The translations under genes and the position numbers were made by a program. Shown here in pieces: positions 22,188-30,300 of a stretch of 60,059 nt of DNA (the stretch's first letter is position 1; the number at the start of each line of letters is the position of its first letter). Source of the DNA: a virus; the IMG/VR virus record IMGVR_UViG_3300042465_001922, positions 1 to 60,059 of that record. The stretch is one strand, 5' to 3'. A model generated the notes under the pieces. It did not search any database. It was not told where the DNA came from and saw only the letters and a list, made by a program, of their open reading frames with translations.

Positions 22188-22525
22188 ACAGAGCCTCTGT
22201 TATTGTTGTTTCTGTTCGCGCATGGCCATACTGCCTGAAGCGATTCTCTGACCAACGTATATCCCTGCATGTGTCGCCTAGAAGGATTGGAATTTAGGTA
22301 CTGTTTAACTATGTCGTTAATCTGTCCAGCAGTAATCCCAGACTCTGTCTTTGGACAGAAAGCAACATGCACGTAAGCATCATAAATACCGATGACGTAT
22401 CCAAGACCGTACATTCTTTCCATAACATCCGTCGAGGTCAGTCTTTGATGCAAATCATTTCCTGACCAGAACTCCGCCCTAGCTAAAGCCGGAATCATTA
22501 GTAGTGCAATCAGTATCTTTCTCAT
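22184..22525 (-). CDS. Secreted Rap1a/Tai-like protein
   Basis: A 113-residue protein with a signal peptide (MRKILIALLMIPALARA-EF) and a mature part matching the Rap1a/Tai immunity family: GYVIGIYDAYVHVAFCPKTE, SGITAGQINDIVKQYLNSNP, SRRHMQGYTLVRESLQAVWP-C, with two Cys likely bonded. Family members sit in the periplasm and protect against T6SS amidase effectors or bind peptidoglycan-active enzymes. In a phage it could guard the cell wall of the infected cell. Role is inferred. Confidence 0.65.
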   Translation of the reverse strand: MRKILIALLMIPALARAEFWSGNDLHQRLTSTDVMERMYGLGYVIGIYDAYVHVAFCPKTESGITAGQINDIVKQYLNSNPSRRHMQGYTLVRESLQAVWPCANRNNNNRGSV

Positions 22526-22728
22526 ATCTTCCTCTGGCAGTTATACGCCTGGGCATGAACCCTAAATGAACCGGAATACTTGCAGTCCTCCATGATGTCT
22601 TCTTGCTTGTAAACAATTCCAAGCATGATTCCAATAATGAGGGCGATGATTGCCCCCATCATGTTGGCCCATGTCGCCCTGATTCCACGTTGAATCTTTT
22701 GCCACTCAATTAAAGACGGATGGCTCAT
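22522..22728 (-). CDS. Small single-pass membrane protein
   Basis: A 68-residue protein with a hydrophilic N-terminus and one hydrophobic helix (MMGAIIALIIGIMLGIVY, residues about 23-40), then a short tail with two Cys. It overlaps the Rap1a-like gene by four bases, so both may act at the envelope. No family recognised. Confidence 0.5.
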   Translation of the reverse strand: MSHPSLIEWQKIQRGIRATWANMMGAIIALIIGIMLGIVYKQEDIMEDCKYSGSFRVHAQAYNCQRKI

Positions 22729-22730
22729 GG

Positions 22731-23351
22731 TTAGTCCTGTGATAGTTCAAAGTTGTTAACAACGAATCTGCCATAGGTTGGACGAAAATCCCCAATCCCA
22801 ATCAGCCGACCGCTCGTGTCAATCACATCCCGCAGTAGCACCGGATCAATGTACTCGGGCAGCAGAACCTGGAGGCTAAAGTCAGCAGTCCACCCCTGCT
22901 TCATAGCCGGACGGGTGCGATTGATACCGGCCCGCTGAATAGTTACGCGACACGTATGTAGGTAGTCCCAGTTGTCAACGCCCAGTGTGGACAAGTTGGT
23001 CAGCGGTACGATGCCGGCTTTAAACAGATCCATAGCTGATTTGCGTGGGCTGCGCGGGTCTTGTTTAAACTTGGCCGCATGAATGATCGCCTGGCGTAGA
23101 TACTCACCAGGTACGCATAGCTCCCCGTCACTGTTACGCCAGACATAAGACTCAATGTCATCGGTCTTCTTGGCTGCGCTGTTCTTGGATGCCTTGGACT
23201 TAGCCTCAACCGCCTCGCAGTTCCAGCGATGAAACAACATGTCCGATGTTCCCTCAAGTCTTATGTGTACCGCATACGGAAGGCTTGCTTCAATTGCCTG
23301 CTTTGCACCGTTTGTCTTTTCCGACACTACCTTTAAAGCTGTCTTACCCAT
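22731..23351 (-). CDS. Conserved phage protein with GIGDFRPTYGRF motif
   Basis: A 206-residue protein: VHIRLEGTSDMLFHRWN, GELCVPGEYLRQAIIHAAKF, INRTRPAMKQGWTADFSLQV and, near the end, GRLIGIGDFRPTYGRFVVNN. The order beta-strand, conserved helix, R-rich strand and late Gly-rich G.GD.RP..GRF loop recalls RAMP (Cas5/Cas7-like) nucleic-acid-binding folds, but this is only a visual resemblance. It is the gene directly behind the pentamer-periodic leader. Probably nucleic-acid binding; not assigned. Confidence 0.5.
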   Translation of the reverse strand: MGKTALKVVSEKTNGAKQAIEASLPYAVHIRLEGTSDMLFHRWNCEAVEAKSKASKNSAAKKTDDIESYVWRNSDGELCVPGEYLRQAIIHAAKFKQDPRSPRKSAMDLFKAGIVPLTNLSTLGVDNWDYLHTCRVTIQRAGINRTRPAMKQGWTADFSLQVLLPEYIDPVLLRDVIDTSGRLIGIGDFRPTYGRFVVNNFELSQD

Positions 23352-23383
23352 TTTTAATTCTCCTTGTTAAGTAAAAAACCACA

Positions 23384-23645
23384 CCACACACTTCCCTACC
23401 TGACCGCGACCAGCCTTACCTTAAAGTCTCATTGGAAAAACCAAACCTCACCCCACCTTGACCCACCTGGCCGGACCGGGCCTTACTTCGGCTCGCCGTG
23501 CCTCACCTTACTTAGTTTTTCCAATGAAACCTTGCCACACCAAACACGTGCCATGCCATTCCCAGCCCGACCGATCCAAACCAAACCGGGTAAAAAATCC
23601 ATGCCATGCCCCAGCTCACCATGTCCGACCGGACCATGCCGAGAC
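23384..23645 (-). repeat. Pentamer-periodic GNNNG array with internal inverted repeat
   Basis: A 294-base gap between two minus-strand genes. Cut into fives from 23442, 12 of 14 consecutive pentamers up to 23511 fit CNNNC on the plus strand (GNNNG on the transcribed strand); 23552-23586 gives seven of seven and 23600-23639 six of eight. The bases between are free, so it is not a simple tandem repeat. It is interrupted by TCATTGGAAAAAC (23429-23441) and its complement GTTTTTCCAATGA (23515-23527), which would bring two blocks together. Function unknown. Confidence 0.75.
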
Positions 23646-23873
23646 TTAGTCTTGCGTTAACTCCTTTATTCTGTTTTGCAGATGGTTGATATGAGCGGAC
23701 TGCTGCTCAATCCTTTCTTGATATCTACGCATCTGCATTCCTACGTCCTCAATCAGATGACCCAGCTTTATTGCAAACTCTCGGAAGTCTGCTGCATTTG
23801 ATTCTGGATCTGCACTAGGGGTATGCCCCCGTGCATACATATCTTCTGCAAGCTGAATCATGTCTCGGATCAT
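23646..23873 (-). CDS. Small coiled-coil protein, unknown
   Basis: A 75-residue helical protein. MIRDMIQLAEDMYARGHTPS is followed by a long amphipathic helix ending QQSAHINHLQNRIKELTQD. It overlaps the RHH gene by four bases and ends at the edge of the pentamer array. Function unknown; it might partner the RHH protein. Confidence 0.5.
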   Translation of the reverse strand: MIRDMIQLAEDMYARGHTPSADPESNAADFREFAIKLGHLIEDVGMQMRRYQERIEQQSAHINHLQNRIKELTQD

Positions 23874-24157
23874 CTTGTCCTCAGTAGTTCATTTATTTGA
23901 TCTGACAATATCGCTCCGACATCCCGACCATGAACTGCAACCATCTGAGCTTCTTTGCAGTCGTAAACAACCTTGGCAGCATCTCGGACCCCTTGGTTAT
24001 ATCCAGCAACAAACTGATCAGTGCTTCCATCTAAAAGCATTGCAATAGCATCCCGCACAAGCGTCGATGCCTTGCGTTCTTTGGCCAGCTCCTTGAGCTT
24101 CAAGTGCTGATCCCGTGGCAAGTAAAACGAAAACGGGACTAACTTACGCTCTTCCAT
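23870..24157 (-). CDS. Ribbon-helix-helix (CopG-like) DNA-binding protein
   Basis: A 95-residue protein. KLVPFSFYLPRDQHLKLKEL followed by AKERKASTLVRDAIAMLL is a ribbon-helix-helix: beta strand, helix, turn, helix. The remaining 45 residues are a helical oligomerisation region. Such proteins repress phage operons or act in toxin-antitoxin pairs; here it lies in the recombination operon and may control it. Its start overlaps the gene before by 19 bases. Confidence 0.65.
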   Translation of the reverse strand: MEERKLVPFSFYLPRDQHLKLKELAKERKASTLVRDAIAMLLDGSTDQFVAGYNQGVRDAAKVVYDCKEAQMVAVHGRDVGAILSDQINELLRTR

Positions 24158-24579
24158 GTTTGAAATTCCCTGTTAACTCTCTCCAAAAGCTTTCTTGCTT
24201 CAGGATTGGTTTTAAGTTCTGACCGTGATGTGACGTTGCAATACGACCGCAGCCACTCTGTTGCTTCCTTTTCTTCTGCATCAAAGATCTGGTTCTCGCT
24301 ATGCAAGTACTCCCAGAATTCTTTGTCCCTGCATAACAACCCAGCAAGACGGACAGCTTTGTCACCCTCGAACTCGCGGTCCCGATCAAGCGGCATCTCA
24401 TCAGAGCTGAGTCTGACCATGACCACCTGATACCGGGAGCCAACGAAATCCCGAAGCAGATCCTCCGGAATCTCGTCTGGGTGCATAGACAAGGTCAGCA
24501 CGTAGCCGGTCTTGTCTTGTTTGAGGGCAACCTTGACCGCCTCAAACTGAAGTGTTTTGACCTCAGAATGGTACGTCAC
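24139..24579 (-). CDS. Conserved recombination-operon protein, GTG start
   Basis: A 146-residue protein. The GTG at 24579 follows GAGGACGACA and gives MTYHSEVKTLQFEAVKVALK; the upstream in-frame extension reads through the neighbour gene and is rejected. Middle: HPDEIPEDLLRDFVGSRYQV then VMVRLSSDEMPLDR, and a helical end KEFWEYLHSENQIFDAEEKE. I recall such proteins next to ERF/SSB genes in other phages, function unknown; the DFVGSRY.V..VRL region may be an OB-like or cyclase-like sheet. Confidence 0.55.
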   Translation of the reverse strand: MTYHSEVKTLQFEAVKVALKQDKTGYVLTLSMHPDEIPEDLLRDFVGSRYQVVMVRLSSDEMPLDRDREFEGDKAVRLAGLLCRDKEFWEYLHSENQIFDAEEKEATEWLRSYCNVTSRSELKTNPEARKLLERVNREFQTWKSVS

Positions 24580-24865
24580 TGTCGTCCTCGGCAGAGTTGT
24601 CGTGAGCTGCCTTCTGCTGCTGGTCAGCTTTGGGTTGTGGAATAAACGGCTCGGATACTGATAGCGACATGTAGTCACGCCCAGCTAAAGATGTTCGGTT
24701 CCATGCCGATATGGACAGCTTGACTGGGTTCTCACCCTTGCCGATCTGATCCATCAGCAACTGCTTATCAACAACAATCTCTCCCCGCATATCGGGGTGA
24801 TTGTCTGAAGACTTCTTGTCGTTGTGCCACAACGATCCGGTGTTTGGCTTCGGTACAAAACTCAT
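24563..24865 (-). CDS. SSB-like protein with acidic DSDVPF tail
   Basis: A 100-residue protein. The body (PNTGSLWHNDKKSSDNHPDM, RGEIVV, KLSISAWNR, YMSLSVSEPF) looks like a short five-strand sheet, and the last residues AEDDSDVPF match the acidic tip of bacterial and phage SSBs (DDDIPF) that recruits partner proteins. A Gln/Ala/Asp-rich linker joins them. It lies between the ERF gene and a conserved partner gene. ssDNA binding is inferred from tail, size and place. Confidence 0.55.
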   Translation of the reverse strand: MSFVPKPNTGSLWHNDKKSSDNHPDMRGEIVVDKQLLMDQIGKGENPVKLSISAWNRTSLAGRDYMSLSVSEPFIPQPKADQQQKAAHDNSAEDDSDVPF

Positions 24866-25572
24866 GCTGCCTCCTTAAATTTGTTACGGGCTTGGGTAAA
24901 TTTGTCCATCAGGTCTTTAAAGAACGTAGCGTCTTGAGCTTTAACCTCCTCAAAGAGTTGCTTGTTCTTTTTGTAGATCGCCATCACATCATCCTCGCTG
25001 GTTGTAATGCTCAGCATTGAGGTGGCGGCGGTCTCAATAATCTCCATCCAGTCTGCTGATCCTGGGGTGCCAGACACAACCATCTGCCAATCACCAGGTT
25101 TACCTGCGATAGTTGTCTCAGTCTTGGGTGGCGGCGCGGGCGGAGCTGCAACAGGCTTTGGCACGGGCTTTGGCGCTACAGCCGGAGCAGAGTCCTTATC
25201 AGTCGTTGCATCTAATGCGTCATGCTCAACAATCTCCAGGGCATTCACATACAGATAGCGGCGCAGATAGGAGATCGACGCACCAAGGTTCTGGATAGGG
25301 TGACATCCCTTGAGTTCAGCCGCAGCCATCGGGGCCGTGAACAGCACGTACTCTTCCGGCTTGTCGGTGTTGTAGACCGTCAAAGTAGCGTCGCTAGAGC
25401 CAACCCTAAACACACCACAAAGGCCAGTATCACTAAAGATGGTTTGAACAGCTGGTAAAAAATCTTGAAGTTCGAAATATTCATAGCCTGCAAACTTGTT
25501 CTTGCCAGACTTATTGAGCTTCTTTTCCTGAAGCACTAGCCTAGCGGTTTGTAATTTCTGATATACGTTCAT
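24862..25572 (-). CDS. erf: ERF-family ssDNA annealing protein
   Basis: A 236-residue recombinase that anneals complementary single strands. The ERF core (residues 1-125) has KFAGYEYFELQDFLPAVQTI, FTAPMAAAELKGCHPIQNLG and ASISYLRRYLYVNALEIVEH with the typical YxRRY motif. Then comes a Pro/Ala linker (VAPKPVPKPVAAPPAPPP) and a helical C-terminal domain. Works with the neighbouring nuclease and SSB-like protein for DNA repair, circularisation or concatemer formation. Confidence 0.85.
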   Translation of the reverse strand: MNVYQKLQTARLVLQEKKLNKSGKNKFAGYEYFELQDFLPAVQTIFSDTGLCGVFRVGSSDATLTVYNTDKPEEYVLFTAPMAAAELKGCHPIQNLGASISYLRRYLYVNALEIVEHDALDATTDKDSAPAVAPKPVPKPVAAPPAPPPKTETTIAGKPGDWQMVVSGTPGSADWMEIIETAATSMLSITTSEDDVMAIYKKNKQLFEEVKAQDATFFKDLMDKFTQARNKFKEAA

Positions 25573-25575
25573 TGT

Positions 25576-26460
25576 TTATGCCTCACTAGTTTTTTTCTCC
25601 TGATGGTTACGCCATTGCTGGCAGTAAACAGAAACTGGGCAGAAGTTTTCACATCGGGTGCGACTGCCCGGACGCACTTCGATCTCGTAAGCTTTTCCTA
25701 TCTTGGCAAGCACCTCCAAGGCTTCTTGCCGTGTGTCGTGAACCGACCTAGCCCGCGCACCGCCAATCTTTTTGACGGCATAGACCGTTGGTCTCTCCCA
25801 CATTTCCTCTGAGGTGCAGTCCGGCAGATCCCCATCGGTCTCTAACTCAAACTCGCAATTTGCATGTAAATGGATTCTTTCCTTGATAAATTCCTCGGCA
25901 TAGGATTTCTCCCAAATTGGGATACCAATCTCTTTGACCGGAGCCTGGGGGTAGTCAGGGTTCCTGCCCGCCTCCCTGCGATTCCAGTCCCGGATGATGG
26001 CTACTATGCCTAGGGAGCTGACCGGGGTTTTCTTGACCGTCTCTACAAGCCAGGCGTAGATGTTGAGCTGCTGCTCCCACTCGATCTTCTCGTTCATCAC
26101 TGACCAGGCCGATACGGTCTTGTAGTCTCGGACGGCGATACTATCGCCGCTCAATATCTGTAGATCTATGGCGCCGGAGATCTTCCAGCCATCGACCTCG
26201 GTATGCAGCCGCTCCTCAACAATGTGATTCTCATCCTGGCCATGCTCCAGAACCTTATGGACAGCCGAGCCAAAGATCGACCAGACCATGTCGGCCACAT
26301 CCTGTTCTAGCTCGTCTTCAAACTTCTTGGTCAGGGCTACGATCTTGGGGCTGTTGATCAGCTGGGTCACGGATAGGTTGGCCTTCCCCTTGCTGTAGGT
26401 GGGCCGGTCCAGCACGTTCACAAACGTCTGGGGGATGTTGTGCTTGTTGGTAAATTTCAT
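25576..26460 (-). CDS. RecB/Cas4-like PD-(D/E)XK exonuclease, probable Fe-S cluster
   Basis: A 294-residue nuclease. His68 (GSAVHKVLEHG), Asp99 (ISGAIDLQI), Asp112 and Lys114 (VRDYKTVSAW) and Gln131-Tyr135 (EQQLNIYAW) are the RecB-type catalytic set. Cys215 together with Cys270, Cys274 and Cys280 (RTRCENFCPVSVYC) is the pattern of Cas4/AddB 4Fe-4S clusters. It would resect DNA ends for the ERF protein. Four-base overlap with the next nuclease gene. Confidence 0.85.
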   Translation of the reverse strand: MKFTNKHNIPQTFVNVLDRPTYSKGKANLSVTQLINSPKIVALTKKFEDELEQDVADMVWSIFGSAVHKVLEHGQDENHIVEERLHTEVDGWKISGAIDLQILSGDSIAVRDYKTVSAWSVMNEKIEWEQQLNIYAWLVETVKKTPVSSLGIVAIIRDWNRREAGRNPDYPQAPVKEIGIPIWEKSYAEEFIKERIHLHANCEFELETDGDLPDCTSEEMWERPTVYAVKKIGGARARSVHDTRQEALEVLAKIGKAYEIEVRPGSRTRCENFCPVSVYCQQWRNHQEKKTSEA

Positions 26461-26921
26461 ATCGCTGTCAGCCTGTGTTGGTCCAGCGCATAGCCGTCGC
26501 CATGGCCGAGGTCAGAAATGTTTTCCGGGGCGAAGAGTTGATCCTTGGTGGCATAACCAATGATGTTTCCCCCCTTGTCATCGACTATCACCAGGATGTA
26601 GATGTCGCAGGGATCTTCAGCCTTCTCCAGGGTGGCCAGCAGGCGGCCGTCACGGACTCGGGTGGTCTTGACATCTATCTGTTGATTCTTCCGGCTGATT
26701 AGATCAGCGCCACCTTTGCGGGGGCCAACCGTCAGATCTGGGCAGACATTCAGGGCTTTAGCTACGCAGTACTCCCCAACCATCCCATCAATGTCAATCG
26801 ACCACGTATCGTCCTTGCCGACCTGGCGATCCTTGACTACGTTCATTGCTGAGGACCTGCGCATCACGCCGAGCATGCGGCAGATAAACAATTCCTCTGT
26901 AGTGAGGTTAATTCTTCTCAA
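26457..26921 (-). CDS. PD-(D/E)XK nuclease, resolvase-like, TTG start
   Basis: A 154-residue protein. DGMVGEYCVAKALNVCPDLT supplies the Glu on the first helix, GGADLISRKNQQIDVKTTRV gives the D...DxK active site, and a strand-rich end follows (DIYILVIVDD). This is the small endonuclease/Holliday-junction resolvase-like fold. The TTG at 26921 is fixed by CGCTAGGAG six bases upstream. First gene of the leftward recombination operon, just behind a good promoter. Confidence 0.7.
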   Translation of the reverse strand: MRRINLTTEELFICRMLGVMRRSSAMNVVKDRQVGKDDTWSIDIDGMVGEYCVAKALNVCPDLTVGPRKGGADLISRKNQQIDVKTTRVRDGRLLATLEKAEDPCDIYILVIVDDKGGNIIGYATKDQLFAPENISDLGHGDGYALDQHRLTAI

Positions 26922-26927
26922 GTTTTA

Positions 26928-26936
26928 CTCCTAGCG
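26928..26936 (-). promoter_or_regulatory. CGCTAGGAG ribosome-binding element
   Basis: Minus-strand CGCTAGGAG before the TTG start of the first recombination gene. It shows that the element marks the first genes of operons (also ParB-like) and the scattered early genes, but is not seen before late virion genes. Confidence 0.6.
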
Positions 26937-26944
26937 ATGGCGTC

Positions 26945-26973
26945 AATTTAAACCAGCTTTTTCTGGATGTCAA
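26945..26973 (-). promoter_or_regulatory. Sigma70 promoter for recombination operon
   Basis: On the minus strand TTGACA (26968-26973), exactly 17 bases, then TAAATT (26945-26950). This is the best promoter seen in the window. Its -35 box is part of the type A inverted repeat (26970-27004), so a protein bound there would block RNA polymerase. Confidence 0.7.
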
Positions 26974-27004
26974 CACATGGTTCCCATATTCTTTCATGTG
27001 TTGA
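26970..27004. promoter_or_regulatory. Type A operator, second copy
   Basis: TCAACACATGG, 13 bases, TCATGTGTTGA: same arms and same spacing as 15969-16003 with one mismatch. It covers the -35 of the leftward recombination promoter and a TTGATA box facing rusA. Likely bound by the product of the small winged-helix gene at 15750-15953. Confidence 0.7.
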
Positions 27005-27012
27005 TAGAATTC

Positions 27013-27035
27013 ACACCTTAACAGTGTTAAGGTGT
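27013..27035. promoter_or_regulatory. Type B operator, second copy, over the rusA SD
   Basis: Arms ACACCTTAACA and TGTTAAGGTGT around a single G, ending six bases before the rusA ATG. The SD-like AAGGTG is part of the right arm, so the site could act on DNA as an operator or on RNA by hiding the ribosome-binding site. The other copy is at 7756-7779. Confidence 0.7.
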
Positions 27036-27041
27036 AAACCC

Positions 27042-27389
27042 ATGATCCAGCTTGAGCTACCGTACCCGCCGACCATCAACCACTATTGGGGGCAGTACGG
27101 CAACCGCCGTTTCATAGGGAAGAAAGGCAAGCAGTTCAGGATAGATGTGGCAGAGGCATGCCTTGAGGCTGGAATACAGACCCTAGAAGGCCGTCTTTCG
27201 GTACACGTAGCCCTCTGGCCCCCGGATAGGCGGGCAAGGGACGTAGACAATGTTTTAAAGCCTTTGCTTGACGCTTGTGAGCATGCCGGCTGCTTTGTGA
27301 ACGACAGCCAGATCGACGAGCTTCACATCATTCGGCAGGAGGTCCGTAAGGGCGGGGCCTGCACGATAGTAATCCTACCTATTTCCTGA
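27042..27389 (+). CDS. rusA: RusA-type Holliday junction resolvase
   Basis: A 115-residue RusA-family nuclease. LPYPPTINHYWGQYGNRRFI is the usual opening, and DRRARDVDNVLKPLLDACEH carries the paired Asp residues (D-x-DN) that bind Mg2+; GCFVNDSQIDELHIIRQEVR completes the core. It resolves four-way junctions made during recombination or replication before packaging. The ATG lies directly behind the type B palindrome. Its 3' end overlaps the convergent giant protein gene by 15 bases. Confidence 0.9.
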   Translation: MIQLELPYPPTINHYWGQYGNRRFIGKKGKQFRIDVAEACLEAGIQTLEGRLSVHVALWPPDRRARDVDNVLKPLLDACEHAGCFVNDSQIDELHIIRQEVRKGGACTIVILPIS

Positions 27390-30300
27390 TTCCTTGGCCT
27401 GACCAACCCGCTCATTGAACCGGGTCATGATGTCCGTGATCCGCTTATCAATGGCCTTGATGTCCTCTTTGGGGGCGTCCTTCTTGATCATCTCAGACTT
27501 CCGCCTGCGCAAAGCTTGAACCGTGCGCTCAACATTGTTGGCTGCGCCATACAGTCTGGCCTCGGGGTTTTCCCTAATATATTCATCCACGGGTTCCCGG
27601 TTCTTACGACGGCCCTTGATCTCGTTCTCATGCTCATTGATGAGTTTGATGTTGTCGTAGAACTTAGCGCTTTGAGCGGCCTGTCCTTTAGTCTCGCCAA
27701 CAAATCGGCCAACCAGAGGGATCTTATAGGTGGGCAGCTCTTCCCCTGTAACAGCAGCTGCTGCTGTTTGCTGGGCTTTTATAGCCTCCCGCCCAATACC
27801 ACCAAACGCTTGGCCGATTAGGTAATCAATCTGATCCGGAGTAGGACTGAACTTACCGGGCCGGAATTCGGTTCCACCGCTAGCATAGTTAAAGAATTCG
27901 GAAAGCTTCTTGCTAACCCAGCTTGCTGTGTCCTTAGCCCTGGTGTATCCAGGCGTTGGATCAAGACTGGAAATATCTTCCTTGGCGATTGTTTTCCCTG
28001 TCCAATCTTTGTTCTCAAGCAAAGCTACGGCTGGATCAAAAGGCGTTGGAGCAAAAGTTTGCCAAGACCAACCGGCGTTACCCAGCGGGTTAAACATCTC
28101 TAAAGCTGCACCGGTTATCTGAGCCACACGCTTTCCTGGATCTCTGAAATCATTCAATGCCCACTCGGTTCCAATCCTGGAAACAGTAGGAATGATGTTG
28201 AATCCAAGCGGCATGGGAATGGTGATGTATTTTCCATCTCCAATTGGGATAACAATGTTTCTATCCTTGATGAAATCGGGCGGCTCATCCTCATCAAACC
28301 CAGCAGCGGCCAGCAACATGGCTTGAGCTGATCCAAGAATCAAACCACCGTAGACAATCTTTTTACCAGCCGGACCACGAAGGGTCTGATACATCCTGGC
28401 CGTGCCTTGTACTGAAGCGTTAAAGAACGCATATAAAGCACCAACTTGCCGAGCTACCTGACCCTTGCGGTTAAAGTTAACCGTCAAGTTCTTTGCTACG
28501 GAAGCGGCCTGCTGCTTGCTTAATCCCTGATCCAGCGCTGCCTTGTAAGCGGCCAGGCGGACTGCATTCTCCATCGTCTCGTTGTAATCAGACAGCCAGT
28601 CAAAAATTGCCCGAGCAGACTTTTTGGCTTTACCCTCGGAAAGTTTTTTCAGCTCACTTGCCAGTGCATCACGACGCTCATCAGCTCGACTGAACTGATC
28701 ACGGAATCCCGTTTGGCCACCTTCTTTTTGGAACTCATCCCACAAGCTAGACCACTTCCCAGATGGAGGAGCTTTTCCGTCCCGTCGCGCCCGCAAATCA
28801 GCATAGATTCCGCGCAAGGCCGGCAACGTGTCAGCCATAACTTGCTTGGTTTTTCCTCTGATCGGAGTGTTTGTCAGATTAAGAGCTGCGCCTTGATAGT
28901 CACGTAAGAAGTTGATAGCACCAAAGATTGGGTTGTACTGCGTGTTAACCCTAGCAAAGTATCTGGTAACCACACCAAAAAACTCTAACGCTTTACTGAG
29001 CTGATCAGCATCCAGATTCTTAAGTGCAGTCGCCATGCGAATTGCACGGGGATCTTTTGTGTTAAAGAAAACAAACTTATCTTCGCCATTTACGCGAACG
29101 GATAAAACATTCTCTGCGCCACGTAATGTTGGATTGATTCCATGAATAACCGAATTGGTCGTTGGATCAACGTACGACCGAGTCGGCTCTTTCATAATGT
29201 TGGCCGCATCAGCCGGATTAATTCCCATCGACTGTAACTGTTGAACCGTCTTGAGAGGATCTTTGATGGCCTTGGGGTCTACCGCAAACCAGAAGTCAGT
29301 GTTTGGGTGTTGAACAGCTAAGCCATAAATTGCCTGAGATACACGGTTTTTTTCTGAACGGACAATTGCCCGCTCTCTTTGCATAGCGATATTGGCAAGG
29401 ATGTCTACTACCTGGCGACTAGAGCCAGCAGCCCTCTTGCTGGTAGGGCCACGGACACTGAAGCCCTGGCCAATACCGCGACCGATATTGCTAAGCTCGT
29501 AGTCCATCTCTTCTCGGGCAAGAGGTATGTAGTTCTTGTAAGAATTTTCCCAAGCCTGAATTGTTGCCGGATCTTCAATGCCGTTTTGAATCAATGTCTG
29601 CCGTGTCTTGGCTGTAATGGCGTCAACCTTTTTGGCTATTGACTCTAAGTCCTTGCGCTTTTGAGGAGACAAAGCATCTAAATATTTATTAGCATCGTCA
29701 GTAAAAATCCCTGACCCGCCGTCTGGCATAGCTGGATTTACTTTGGCGACTTGAATGTTCCGTTCTTTAGCATGACGGTTGTGCAGATACTCTTCGACAT
29801 CGGCAATTGTAAATTTTTTAGCATTAATTTCTTTAAGCAGCGGAGTAAGTTCTTTTTGTATAAAGTCATTTGTCTGCTTAGCTGTACGCCCGTGGTATAA
29901 CTCCTCTTGGAGATACGCATTCCAGCGATCCTGAAGCTTGCCTCTTGCCTCTTCAATATTAGCAATGACCCGCTTAGTATCAACCATCTTGTCTTGCAAC
30001 CGATAGATGACGTTATCGGTCTTGGTGTCATCTGGACGACCCCAAGTAGACTGTGATGCAGGTTGACCAAAAATATTTGTTCTAGCAAATAACGCTATCT
30101 GAGCTTCTTCATTGCTTGTTATTGGGGCGCCAGGAGAGGTTGCAACATTTTTAACCTCCATAATTGGCATGGTAAATAGCTCATTTGATAAGCCAAGAAC
30201 CTCTGAAAGGGTAGTTTCTTTAGATTTTGGAAGGCCAAGAAACTGTCTAATTGTTTCTACAAACTTGTCCCATACGCTTGTATTTTTGTATGGGATTGCT

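Noticed and set aside
23364-23660. Plus-strand frame of 98 codons over the pentamer array
   Set aside because: Pro/Thr/Ser/Cys-rich product caused by the CNNNC rhythm; no SD and no family likeness.
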